IMG/VR virus record: IMGVR_UViG_3300036846_000867
Span: 64,001 to 114,005 of that record
DNA: 50,005 bases
From: a virus
Direction: 5' to 3' (one strand)
This document shows positions 23,903 through 31,505 of the stretch, piece by piece. The notes below the pieces were generated by a model, which saw nothing but the letters and a program-made list of their open reading frames with translations, was not told the DNA's origin and ran no database searches. Every line of letters begins with the position of its first letter. Positions within the stretch are counted from its first letter, which is position 1. The position numbers and the translations under genes were made by a program.

Positions 23903-24125
23903 GGCAGGTGTAGCCGTCCTCGAAGGCTGCCGCTGGGCTGACCGATTTGTAGCCGTCCTCGTAGATGACCGCGTAGTCACCCAGGCTGGCCTTCTCGGCC
24001 ATCGCGGGGACCGTCGGCTCGAAAATCTCGTCGCCTTCGACCAACAGCGTCTTGCCGTCGGTGCTCACCGCGATGATCTGCGTCGCCGTTACGATCTTGT
24101 GAGACTGGTACTGTTTCCATGCCAT
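23895..24125 (-). CDS. Small phage protein (76 aa)
   Basis: Starts MAWKQYQSHKIVTATQIIAV, ends SPAAAFEDGYTCLT. The segment GDYAVIYEDGYKSVSPAAAF is a widespread phage signature in which a short beta domain displays 'GDYVV.Y.DGY.S.sP...F'. No defined function. It lies next to MuF. Confidence 0.65.
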   Translation of the reverse strand: MAWKQYQSHKIVTATQIIAVSTDGKTLLVEGDEIFEPTVPAMAEKASLGDYAVIYEDGYKSVSPAAAFEDGYTCLT

Positions 24126-24135
24126 CGCTTGCGCC

Positions 24136-24951
24136 TCACGTAATTATGTCTGGCAGGATCGGCTCCGAATAGCACCGGCAATTGGGGAAATTCCCCGGAT
24201 GATGCCGCTGCCCGCCCTCTTCTGCAATTGGCGGATCGTCCCAGGCATGGATCGTCCCATCCAGTAATTTATGCATCCGCCGCACATCCTTATCGCGGAC
24301 AGACCGCCAGATATAATGCGTCGAGCCGATAAATTCGGCGCGGGCTTGAACCACGGCAGATGCCGTCTTTGCGGTCTCGGTGCGGGCGATCAAGGTCGCC
24401 CGGTTGTACGTCACCGACGAGCGCTCCAGCACATATTGGCGCAGTGCGGGGTATCTGATACCACCAGACCAGTATTCCCTCGTTTTGGCCTGGACATCAC
24501 GACCGGCATCGACCGGGATGCTGGTGATCAGTGCCACCTGATCGTCCACCAGCCGCCGCATGATCTCGCCCAGCGGGGCCGCGCCCAGCAATTCGCGCTT
24601 CAATTCGACGCCGATCATCTCGGCATGACGGAACCAAGCCGTCTCATCCCTGCGGAGAACCTCCGCGATCATCCGCGCTGCGGCGGCCTGCGCCCACGGT
24701 CTGAGGATGACGGCGTACTGGTCGAGCAGCGATTGCAGCGCCGCTAGCGCCGCCGGATCGCCGACGGGATAGGCGTTGATGATCTCGCCCACCTGTCGAG
24801 CGACACGGCGTAACTGCGCTTGGTAGACCGCCTGGGCGCGCTGCACGCGGGCGAAATGCTGCGCCTCGCGGCGGCGCTGTCTGGCAGAGAGACGAATATC
24901 CGAGAACGCGAGGCTATCGCTGATGGTCCTGGCGAAAGCACCCGCGTTCAT
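24136..24951 (-). CDS. MuF-like head morphogenesis protein
   Basis: A 271-residue protein, helical for most of its length. The C-terminal half carries the Mu F/SPP1 gp7 signature: ARTETAKTASAVVQARAEFI, GSTHYIWRSVRDKDVRRMHK, then GTIHAWDDPP, HHPGNFPNCRCYSEPILP. The terminal HPG..PNCRCY motif is diagnostic. MuF proteins sit in the capsid near the portal and are often the carrier of effector domains. Here the enzymatic domains are on separate neighbours. Confidence 0.9.
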   Translation of the reverse strand: MNAGAFARTISDSLAFSDIRLSARQRRREAQHFARVQRAQAVYQAQLRRVARQVGEIINAYPVGDPAALAALQSLLDQYAVILRPWAQAAAARMIAEVLRRDETAWFRHAEMIGVELKRELLGAAPLGEIMRRLVDDQVALITSIPVDAGRDVQAKTREYWSGGIRYPALRQYVLERSSVTYNRATLIARTETAKTASAVVQARAEFIGSTHYIWRSVRDKDVRRMHKLLDGTIHAWDDPPIAEEGGQRHHPGNFPNCRCYSEPILPDIIT

Positions 24952-24954
24952 CGC

Positions 24955-25539
24955 TCACTTCTTTGGCAGGAAATCATCCGGATTAGCCCCCTTTGGCACC
25001 ACCAAAGCGGGGATGTGCTTCCAGCCTGCTGCCGTCGCGATAGTGGTCGTCGAATTCCCGTCCAGGACCAGGAATGAGCCATCGTCCTGCTCCTGCACGT
25101 GGATCGGGCCGCGCTTGCCGTATTCGCCGCGATAGGCCGCTGCCATGCGCTGAACCGCATTGCCGATCCCCTCGGGCCGAGCCCGCGTTTGATGGAGCTT
25201 TTCAACCGGGACCATCGTGGCCCCCTCGGTATGAAAATACTTGTCGGGATCGTCGCGGAGACGACGCGCCATTTTGACCACATCGTCGGGCAGATGCACC
25301 TTTTCGACCGTGCCGTCCGCGCGGCGGACATTGACCGCAGCGGGCTTGCCGCCTTTGCCGCCCGCCTGCGAGGCAAATCTGCCGTGATCCCGCTTTACCT
25401 TGCTTTCGTCAAAATCGTGGAACCACTGGTCGATGGTGCGATTGTCGATAAAGCGCGGCTGCCGGTCACGGAACCACGCGTCAATCGAGCGGCGGCGCGG
25501 CAGGCCGCTGTCGCGTGACGGGAGGAAACTATCGAGCAC
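24955..25539 (-). CDS. ParB-like nuclease-domain protein with WF repeats and tag
   Basis: GTG at 25539 overlaps the upstream stop and is preferred to a longer frame starting at 25647 inside the neighbour. About 194 residues. The N-terminus has two copies of a short motif, RRSIDAWFRD and NRTIDQWFHDFDESKVK, followed by RDHGRFASQAGGKGG, a version of the recurring tag. The C-terminal domain GPIHVQEQDDGSFLVLDGNS then TTTIATAAGWKHIPALVVPK resembles ParB/sulfiredoxin-like domains of phage polyvalent proteins. Possible nuclease or nucleotide-dependent activity; catalytic competence unclear. Confidence 0.65.
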   Translation of the reverse strand: MLDSFLPSRDSGLPRRRSIDAWFRDRQPRFIDNRTIDQWFHDFDESKVKRDHGRFASQAGGKGGKPAAVNVRRADGTVEKVHLPDDVVKMARRLRDDPDKYFHTEGATMVPVEKLHQTRARPEGIGNAVQRMAAAYRGEYGKRGPIHVQEQDDGSFLVLDGNSTTTIATAAGWKHIPALVVPKGANPDDFLPKK

Positions 25540-25828
25540 GGGGGACACGCCGCACGGAGCGGCTGTCGCGCGTCGGCAGGAAGCCGTCATCGGTCGGCGT
25601 GGCCTTGTTGCCTTCGGCCTTCCAATCCTCGCCGATCCCTTCGACATCCCAATCGTAGAGCGGGCCTTGTTCGGGCATCAGCAAATCTTCCAGCTTCAGC
25701 TTGGGATCGTCCGCCCATTCGCCGCTGCGGTTCGATGACACCGTCGTCTCGTCGGGACCAAATTCAACTCTCGCCTCGAATGGCGTCGCGCCTTGTTGCG
25801 GCGGCGTCAGGCGAAATCTCGTCTTCAT
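25529..25828 (-). CDS. Small unknown protein (99 aa)
   Basis: ATG at 25828 overlaps the preceding stop (ATGA), preferred to TTG at 25834. Starts MKTRFRLTPPQQGATPFEAR. Mostly acidic and hydrophilic (DPKLKLEDLLMPEQGPLYDW). The C-terminus GFLPTRDSRSVRR resembles the N-terminus of the next protein (SFLPSRDSGLPRR), suggesting a small local duplication across the gene boundary. Function unknown. Confidence 0.6.
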   Translation of the reverse strand: MKTRFRLTPPQQGATPFEARVEFGPDETTVSSNRSGEWADDPKLKLEDLLMPEQGPLYDWDVEGIGEDWKAEGNKATPTDDGFLPTRDSRSVRRVPRAR

Positions 25829-27759
25829 GCCCAATTCCCATCGCCATCGGCCTCATAGGCCCGGTTATACAACTGCGACTGTCGATCAGATAGTTCGGCA
25901 ATTTCGCTCACATGATTACCTATGGCTCTCAAATTCTCTATCTTCCGATAAAGATGATGGCCCTCGCCAAGCTTGGCTTCAATCATGTGCGGCGAATTAA
26001 ACTGAACTTCGGATATCAATCCGCTTGGCGTGCGGAAATTGATCATGACATCGCGGTAGCCGCCATCTGCCGGATTGACATGGCGGTCCTTGACTTTGAT
26101 GATGTCGTTCTTGTGTTTCTTGATAAAAGCATCGGCCGCTTCGCGGGCCTTCTCAACGGTCTCGGCCAGCACCGTGCCACGCAGGACATCCCGCAATTGC
26201 GTAGCATCGCCACCATATTCGTTCTTCATCTTGCGCTCCGCCGATGACCGCTTTTTCATCGTCGTACCCGGCTCGGCTTCTTCCGGCGGTGTAAACAGCG
26301 CTTCGCCTTCGATGTCCGCCGCCGCATCTCTGATGGCCTGGACAAAATCCGGTTCGTCCTTGTGAGCCTTGTCGTACAAATCCTCCAGGCTGGCGACATC
26401 CTGCTTATCGGGCTGCATCTCGCAGCATTGAGCCAGATCGCCCTTTAGCGATGGCTTCGAAGCTTTGCCTTCGCCCTCGCTGGTGCCACCGCCACCACCA
26501 GAACCTTTCTGAAACTGGCCGCCTGCGCTGTTTGGTGCCCCCTCTGGAGCACGATTAACCTGGCTCTCGTCAAAATCATGGAACCACGCATCGATGCTGC
26601 GCTCGCCAAACCATTTGAACCGTTTCTTCGCCTCGTCCTCGGCCTGGATATGCCGCCGCCGCGACGCCGCGCGCCGGCCACCGAGCGACGTGCCGCTGTC
26701 GCGGAACCATTGATCGATTGTCCGGTTGTCGCGACCCTGAAGCCGCTCGCCGAATTCCCACAGCCGCGTCAGCCCCTCGGCGGTGCCTGCGACGGCGTGA
26801 AACGGTGCCGCCAATGCATGGCCCAGCCCGCCGCCTCCGGCATGCCCGCCGGGTTTCGGGGCGGCGTGGGGTTTCGGTGTGGTGGGCGGCTTTGGGGCGG
26901 CGATGGGCTTTGGTGCGGCGATGGGCTTTGGGGCGGCTGCCGCGCCCGGTGGTGTCGGTTTTGGCGTCGTAGGAGGCGCTGCGGAGGCCGCTGGCTTGGG
27001 GGAAGGCGGTGCCTTGGGCTTGGGCGGCGCTGGCGGTTTCGGCGTCCCAGGGGCTCTTGGAGAGGCCGCAGCGTCGTGTTGTGACAGTTGATGCTGCAAC
27101 TGGCGAATTTCCGCCCACGCATAGGGATTGCCGCTCGCCTGCAATTGCGCCAGACGCCCTGCCATCCGCGACCGCTCAACCCCCGGCGACGCTTCGGCGC
27201 TGCTGTAGCCGCCATGCGAGCCGATCTCCGGCGTCGGCCGCCTCGGTGCACCGCCCTGTTGCCGCTTCCGTGCGCCCTCGGCCGTGCCGTAATCCTGCGC
27301 AGGCTGTCGCGGCTGCGGCGGCGATATCCGCCCGGCATGCTCGCTGGCGCTCTTGGCCCAGCCTGCTGCCTGCTGATAGCCGGGCTTGCCCAGGAGGCCG
27401 TGCGCTACCTTATGCGCCTTGGCCGCCTCGGTGTGAGCGCGACTGATCGGGTTCTGTGCGCCGAAATTCAGTCCGACATGGTGCTGCGCCGCCGCTTCGT
27501 GCTGTTGCGCCGCCACTTTGTGCGTCAGCCCAGGTTGCTGTATATGCGGCTGGGTTGGCCGCATAGGCGGACGCATAGGCGGCTGCATGGGCGGCTCGTC
27601 CACAGTAAAGCCGCCGGGCTTGACCGCTGCTGGCTTGTTCGGGCGTGGCGCACGCCGTGCCGTACCGCCAAAGGCGGTCCCTGGCGTGCCTTGCGATCCC
27701 TGCGCGCCCTGGTCGAGCACGCGGTGACCATGCCGGTCGTGGACGTGGACGCGGATCAT
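25825..27759 (-). CDS. RelA/SpoT-like nucleotidyltransferase with Pro-rich linker and tag
   Basis: A 644-residue protein. Residues 1-10 are MIRVHVHDRH, an alternating-His strand. Residues 50-330 are Pro/Ala/His/Gln-rich, including near-perfect APKPIAAPKPIAAPKP repeats, and probably disordered. Residues 341-418 hold two WF motifs (NRTIDQWFRD, RSIDAWFHDFDESQVNR) and the tag APEGAPNSAGGQF. Residues about 500-620 resemble a RelA/SpoT synthetase: MKKRSSAERKMKNEYGGD, LRDVLRGTV, NPADGGYRDVMINFRTPSG, SEVQFNS. If active it would transfer pyrophosphate to a nucleotide ((p)ppGpp-like) or otherwise modify one. A toxin or injected effector is plausible. Confidence 0.75.
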   Translation of the reverse strand: MIRVHVHDRHGHRVLDQGAQGSQGTPGTAFGGTARRAPRPNKPAAVKPGGFTVDEPPMQPPMRPPMRPTQPHIQQPGLTHKVAAQQHEAAAQHHVGLNFGAQNPISRAHTEAAKAHKVAHGLLGKPGYQQAAGWAKSASEHAGRISPPQPRQPAQDYGTAEGARKRQQGGAPRRPTPEIGSHGGYSSAEASPGVERSRMAGRLAQLQASGNPYAWAEIRQLQHQLSQHDAAASPRAPGTPKPPAPPKPKAPPSPKPAASAAPPTTPKPTPPGAAAAPKPIAAPKPIAAPKPPTTPKPHAAPKPGGHAGGGGLGHALAAPFHAVAGTAEGLTRLWEFGERLQGRDNRTIDQWFRDSGTSLGGRRAASRRRHIQAEDEAKKRFKWFGERSIDAWFHDFDESQVNRAPEGAPNSAGGQFQKGSGGGGGTSEGEGKASKPSLKGDLAQCCEMQPDKQDVASLEDLYDKAHKDEPDFVQAIRDAAADIEGEALFTPPEEAEPGTTMKKRSSAERKMKNEYGGDATQLRDVLRGTVLAETVEKAREAADAFIKKHKNDIIKVKDRHVNPADGGYRDVMINFRTPSGLISEVQFNSPHMIEAKLGEGHHLYRKIENLRAIGNHVSEIAELSDRQSQLYNRAYEADGDGNWA

Positions 27760-27766
27760 TTAGGTT

Positions 27767-27853
27767 TTACCCATGCGGCAGGCGTTTTGGTGTGCCGCAG
27801 ATCGAGCAATCTTCTTCCCCGTGCACCGCGTCACGTTCGGTTTGAATGATCAT
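27767..27853 (-). CDS. Microprotein with CxxC motif (28 aa)
   Basis: Starts MIIQTERDAVHGEEDCSICG and ends TPKRLPHG. Its ATG overlaps the preceding stop (ATGA), and it fills the otherwise empty 90-base gap, which argues for real translation. CSIC could bind half a zinc site. Function unknown; too small for homology. Confidence 0.45.
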   Translation of the reverse strand: MIIQTERDAVHGEEDCSICGTPKRLPHG

Positions 27854-28053
27854 CGCTTGTCGTGCCATCTGTCGCCGGTCGAGCGGTCGATTTCACCGGC
27901 CGTGGTATCGCGCTCCGGATTGGTGCCGAAACTGGCATCGGTCGCCGGCAGATGCTTCGTCAGCTTCTCGATCAGCGGCGCTGCCATGCCGGTGGCGATC
28001 CCAGCCTTGAGGATCGCTTCCAATTCGGCGGTGGTCAGATCGACGAGCGGCAT
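27850..28053 (-). CDS. Small unknown protein (67 aa)
   Basis: ATG at 28053 overlaps the preceding TAA (TAATG); the longer frame was rejected. Starts MPLVDLTTAELEAILKAGIA, an amphipathic helix, and ends hydrophilic (GEIDRSTGDRWHDKR). Unknown function. Confidence 0.6.
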   Translation of the reverse strand: MPLVDLTTAELEAILKAGIATGMAAPLIEKLTKHLPATDASFGTNPERDTTAGEIDRSTGDRWHDKR

Positions 28054-28457
28054 TATTGCAGCCTCTGCTTCAACAGCGGATCGGCACGGAATTCCTCGAT
28101 GGGCGGGCGGTAGCGCGGCCAGCACTGCCTAACCGCCGCCGCCAGTTCGATGGCCGATGGTAAAACTTGGCGGCGGCTCAACTGGACGATCAGATTGCGC
28201 AACTGATTGCGGATGATCTGATCTTCGAGATCGGCCCGCACGAAATGAATAAATCTGACGCTCGGCAGGACGAACGGCACCAGCGGCGGGAATTCGGCTC
28301 CGTGCTCGCGCTTGAAGGCGATCCGGTGCTCGCGCACGATCTCGCAAATCTGCTCCAGCCTGCTCGCGTCGAAATTGAGCCCGACAAACGGCTGCAAGCG
28401 GGCTTGCAGCGCGTTCGCCGAGGCGTTCAGGCGGGGATCGTCGTCATCGAGAACCAT
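28053..28457 (-). CDS. Unknown helical protein (134 aa)
   Basis: Starts MVLDDDDPRLNASANALQAR. Predicted helical, with a long charged middle (EQICEIVREHRIAFKREHGA) and a basic C-terminal half. One end overlaps the following gene. No recognised family. Position between portal and MuF suggests a virion or assembly role. Confidence 0.55.
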   Translation of the reverse strand: MVLDDDDPRLNASANALQARLQPFVGLNFDASRLEQICEIVREHRIAFKREHGAEFPPLVPFVLPSVRFIHFVRADLEDQIIRNQLRNLIVQLSRRQVLPSAIELAAAVRQCWPRYRPPIEEFRADPLLKQRLQ

Positions 28458-28470
28458 GGTTTTAGGCCGG

Positions 28471-28617
28471 TCATAAATGCCCTGCCAGCAGCGAGCCCGC
28501 GAAGCAAGCCACCGCCAGCCAGCCCAGATGCGGACGCTGCCATGGCCGCGCCCACGGTTCGAACGCCTCGATCAACGACAGGATCAAGGCGGCAACAACC
28601 AGGATCGTAGCCGCCAT
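28471..28617 (-). CDS. Small membrane protein with two hydrophobic segments (48 aa)
   Basis: Starts MAATILVVAALILSLIEAFE. Hydrophobic residues 3-17 and 32-46 (GWLAVACFAGSLLAG) flank a Pro/Arg/Trp loop. GGAGA lies upstream of the ATG. A holin-like protein is possible, as no holin is otherwise seen, but position inside the head module argues against a lysis cassette. Confidence 0.55.
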   Translation of the reverse strand: MAATILVVAALILSLIEAFEPWARPWQRPHLGWLAVACFAGSLLAGHL

Positions 28618-28630
28618 TGGCACGTCTCCT

Positions 28631-28759
28631 TTACGTCTCCTTGGTCTCGCCGTTCCCAGCGGCGGGATCGCCTTCCGGTTCCTGCTCCGGTCCCTGCTCC
28701 GGCTCTTGCGGCACCGGAGCAGGCTGCGGATCGGGCTCGGGCGTGCGTGGATCGCTCAT
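28631..28759 (-). CDS. Small Pro/Glu-rich protein (42 aa)
   Basis: Starts MSDPRTPEPDPQPAPVPQEP and consists mainly of EPEQGPEQEPEG repeats. GGAGA precedes the ATG. Probably disordered; unknown function. Overlap is absent but spacing to the next gene is only 13 bases. Confidence 0.55.
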   Translation of the reverse strand: MSDPRTPEPDPQPAPVPQEPEQGPEQEPEGDPAAGNGETKET

Positions 28760-28807
28760 CGTTGTTCTCCTTCAGTTAAGGGGAAGTGCCGTTCCAGATT
28801 GCAATGC

Positions 28808-29017
28808 CTAGCCACCGGACGGGAAGAGATATTTGAGCATCTCCGCGTTTGATTTAACGCTCGACGTATTCTGATCGACGCGCTTGTCCAGGCTCTCTAG
28901 CTGCCGCTCGATTGTGACCAGCCGCTGCTCGACCAGATAGCCGATTGCCGAAACCAAGGTTCCTACGACGATAAAGGCGATCCGCCAGACGTTGAGCTTC
29001 GAGACGATGTCGTCCAC
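28808..29017 (-). CDS. Small membrane protein with coiled coil (69 aa)
   Basis: GTG start at 29017. Residues 12-29 are hydrophobic (RIAFIVVGTLVSAIGYLV), followed by a coiled coil (LVTIERQLESLDKRVDQNTS) and a C-terminal Leu/Phe/Pro patch. This N-in topology with a cytoplasmic or periplasmic coil resembles haemolysin XhlA-like or holin-associated proteins. Lysis role is only a guess. Confidence 0.6.
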   Translation of the reverse strand: MDDIVSKLNVWRIAFIVVGTLVSAIGYLVEQRLVTIERQLESLDKRVDQNTSSVKSNAEMLKYLFPSGG

Positions 29018-29023
29018 CGCACG

Positions 29024-29149
29024 TCACGTGTCCTTGTGGCTTTCCGCCAGCCAGCGCAATTTCCAGTAATTGCCCATCCGTATGAACACAACGAAACCGA
29101 AGATTTTAACAACCTCGATTTCACCGACGATAAGACGCTGGAACATCAT
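29024..29149 (-). CDS. Small unknown protein (41 aa)
   Basis: Starts MMFQRLIVGEIEVVKIFGFV and ends LRWLAESHKDT. Residues 9-25 are hydrophobic and may insert in the membrane. The ribosome binding site is weak (GGCGG). It fills the gap between the portal and the previous gene. Low to moderate confidence that it is expressed. Confidence 0.42.
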   Translation of the reverse strand: MMFQRLIVGEIEVVKIFGFVVFIRMGNYWKLRWLAESHKDT

Positions 29150-29160
29150 TTGGTTCCGCC

Positions 29161-31359
29161 TCACGTATTAACCGCCGCGCCCGCCGCCCGGATGCGAAAG
29201 CGGTCGAGCCATTTGCCGAAATCCTTCAGCGTGTATTCCTTGCCGCCGCCAAACCGTTGCTGGCCGCGCCCGTCCGCGTAGAACTTGTTGAACGCGTCGA
29301 GCACCGCCTCGCCGTTGCGAAAGCCCAGGAACACCTTCGGCTGGTGGAATTCCTTGGTGTCGGGGTTAATCTGGTCGATCACGAACACGCGGTTGCTGTC
29401 CTCGGCATCGCCGACGAAGCAGTCGAGCGCGTCGCCGTCATTGGCCCGCGTGCCGGGGAAATGCCCGTAGGGGAAGGCCATCACCGCGCCCTGCGACGAT
29501 CCCTCGGGACGTGCCTCGCCCGCCTCGCGCTCGATCACGATGTCATGGCCCAGGAAGCGGATTTGCCGCCCCGGCAAATCCTTGTCGCGGTTGTAGTAGA
29601 CATGGAATATCGGCTTCGAGCGCCTGCCCTGCGGGACTCCGCCGGGGAGTTCTTCGTCTCTCCCGACCGGCAGGAAGCCGCGACGCGGTAAGAAGGACCG
29701 GACATTGTCCGGTCCTTCCCCTTCCGCCCCGGCAAACGCGCCACCGGAATCTACCGGTCCAGAAGACGACGGCGGCGTGGCACCGGGCAGAAACCGTGGT
29801 TGTTGCTCTTGTTGCCCTTGTTGCTCGGGCGGTTGACCGACACCGACAGGCATCCCAGGCGGCATCCCAGCGCCTGCCGCACCGCTCATGCCACCGGGCA
29901 TCCCTGGAACCTGCGGCGGCGCGTTCTCGGCGTCGGCGATGTCCTTCTCGGTGATGTTGGTCCAGATGTTGGTCTTCTGGGATTGCTGCTTGAGTTCCTT
30001 CAGCACGATGGCGCTGTTGGGCATGACGCCCGCCTCGAAGGCGCTCAGCACGGTCTGCGTGATCTGAGAGGCAATCGAAGACTTCTCAGCGTCCTGCAAT
30101 TGCCATAAGGGCTTGAAGCTCCACGTGAACCCCTTTGGCAGCTTGATCCGCAGCGAGCGGGCGACGCAATCAAGGACGAAATCCACTTTTGTGTACAGCC
30201 GCCGCTGCTGCGTCGTGCGCACCATGTCGTAGTAGTTGCGCCAATCGCTCTCGCCCGTGCTGTTCAGCCCGGCGGGAGACTGCCCGAAGAACCTCACCAG
30301 CGGTATGCCCAGCGCCCCGGCAAGCTGCTGCACCATCTGGATCAGCACCGCGTCGAGCCCGGTGAACGTGTACTGCGCGTATTCCAGGCGGTCGTTGACG
30401 TCGATGACCGAGATGCCCTCGTTAACCTGCATGCGGCGCAGCCATTCGATGGCCTGAAGCTGCGCCTCCAGAAGTTTACCGCCGGTCCCGACCACCTCCT
30501 TCCAGTTTTCGATGGCCAGTGTGCGCAGGCTGGCGCGGTTGACCAATTGCGCGGTCGATGCCGTCGTCATGTCGAACGCCAGGAGGCGATCCCAGATCGG
30601 CTCCAGCACCGACATGTCCCACATGTTTTCCGAGAGCCGCTGGTAGTACGGCAGCTTCGCGCCGTCGAAGCGCAGGAAGCGCGAATGATGTATTCTGGTG
30701 TTGCCGGGCAGCGGCGTGTCGCCGACCGTCACATAAAACTTCGGCTTGCCGAAGTCTATGCTGTGGCGGTCGGTGACCAGATCGTTGAGCGATGGCTGCA
30801 CCAGCCAGCGGTCGAGCGGCAGCAGACCGTCGAACATGTCCGGTCCGACCGTCTCGGGGCGCAGCGGCGTGTCGGGCTTCTGCCCGTCGATCATCACATA
30901 GGCCCCGGCTCCACCATATAACCTCGACCACGTGATGGTCTCGGCGAAGCGGTCCCACAGCGAATATTGCTGATCGAACGCGCCGTACAGTTGCTGGGCC
31001 TCGTCGGGATCAAGCTCGCTGCCGAGATCGAAGCCCTCGCGCGTCATGTCCTCGGCGACCGCCTCGCAGGCCACCCTACACACCCACGATGACCGGAACG
31101 CCCAATCGAGGATGATGCGCAGCCGCGTGATCGGATAGAAGCCATAGCCGCCGAAACTGTTGGCGTTGTCGGTGCCAAAGCCGGTGTGCGTGATGAAGTT
31201 CTGATAACTGTCTGTGGTCCGTTGGCTGTACGACACGTTCTGTTCGGCGGCGTGCCGGATCGGATGTGTCGGCACGGGCTCGGCGCGCTCGCGCGCAGCG
31301 GCCCGCTCAATCGGCGTGCGGCTGTCTATCGGCTGACCGTATTGGTCGATCAGAGCCAT
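29161..31359 (-). CDS. Portal protein (DUF1073-like) fused to pyrophosphatase-like domain
   Basis: A 732-residue protein. Residues 1-490 match DUF1073 portals: RLRIILDWAFRSSWVCRVAC, ITWSRLYGGAGAYVMIDGQK, RIHHSRFLRFDGAKLPYYQR, LAGALGIPLVRFFGQSPAGL, DWRNYYDMVR. A Gly/Pro-rich linker (about 490-590) follows. Residues about 600-732 resemble the inorganic-pyrophosphatase-like domain of phage polyvalent proteins: AFPYGHFPGTRANDGDALDC, VGDAEDSNRVFVIDQINPDT, KVFLGFRNGEAVLDAF. The acidic cluster DGD would be the metal site. Portals are the 12-subunit DNA gate; the C-terminal fusion would place the domain in the head or tail side. Confidence 0.88.
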   Translation of the reverse strand: MALIDQYGQPIDSRTPIERAAARERAEPVPTHPIRHAAEQNVSYSQRTTDSYQNFITHTGFGTDNANSFGGYGFYPITRLRIILDWAFRSSWVCRVACEAVAEDMTREGFDLGSELDPDEAQQLYGAFDQQYSLWDRFAETITWSRLYGGAGAYVMIDGQKPDTPLRPETVGPDMFDGLLPLDRWLVQPSLNDLVTDRHSIDFGKPKFYVTVGDTPLPGNTRIHHSRFLRFDGAKLPYYQRLSENMWDMSVLEPIWDRLLAFDMTTASTAQLVNRASLRTLAIENWKEVVGTGGKLLEAQLQAIEWLRRMQVNEGISVIDVNDRLEYAQYTFTGLDAVLIQMVQQLAGALGIPLVRFFGQSPAGLNSTGESDWRNYYDMVRTTQQRRLYTKVDFVLDCVARSLRIKLPKGFTWSFKPLWQLQDAEKSSIASQITQTVLSAFEAGVMPNSAIVLKELKQQSQKTNIWTNITEKDIADAENAPPQVPGMPGGMSGAAGAGMPPGMPVGVGQPPEQQGQQEQQPRFLPGATPPSSSGPVDSGGAFAGAEGEGPDNVRSFLPRRGFLPVGRDEELPGGVPQGRRSKPIFHVYYNRDKDLPGRQIRFLGHDIVIEREAGEARPEGSSQGAVMAFPYGHFPGTRANDGDALDCFVGDAEDSNRVFVIDQINPDTKEFHQPKVFLGFRNGEAVLDAFNKFYADGRGQQRFGGGKEYTLKDFGKWLDRFRIRAAGAAVNT

Positions 31360-31385
31360 GGGGTGAAGGTCTATCCTTGCTGGTC

Positions 31386-31406
31386 CTTTCCCCCTACGGG
31401 GGAAAG
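31386..31406. repeat. Perfect inverted repeat in portal leader
   Basis: CTTTCCCCC-TAC-GGGGGAAAG is a perfect 9-bp-arm hairpin 27 bases upstream of the portal start. It has no T-run, so it may stabilise or regulate the leader transcript rather than terminate. Confidence 0.6.
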
Positions 31407-31440
31407 CCGAAAGCAGTCACGGGATGGAGATGGACACCGA

Positions 31441-31467
31441 CCATCTGTCACCATCTGTCACCGTCTG
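31441..31467. repeat. Direct repeats CCATCTGTCA
   Basis: Two perfect 10-bp copies (31441-31450 and 31451-31460), followed by a third with one change in its first seven bases (CCGTCTG). Ten-base spacing places them on one face of the helix; a protein-binding array is possible. Confidence 0.55.
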
Positions 31468-31505
31468 CCCAAAGCGGAACTGCAAGCATGATTCTAACTT
31501 CAGAC

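Noticed and set aside
24955-25647. Longer version of the ParB-like gene starting at 25647
   Set aside because: It would overlap the upstream gene by 119 bases. The GTG at 25539 overlaps the upstream stop in the coupling style used across this genome.
27088-27849. Plus-strand open frame of 253 codons opposite the RelA/SpoT-like gene
   Set aside because: Arises from the Pro/Ala/Arg-rich GC composition of the opposite strand. No motif and no supporting start.
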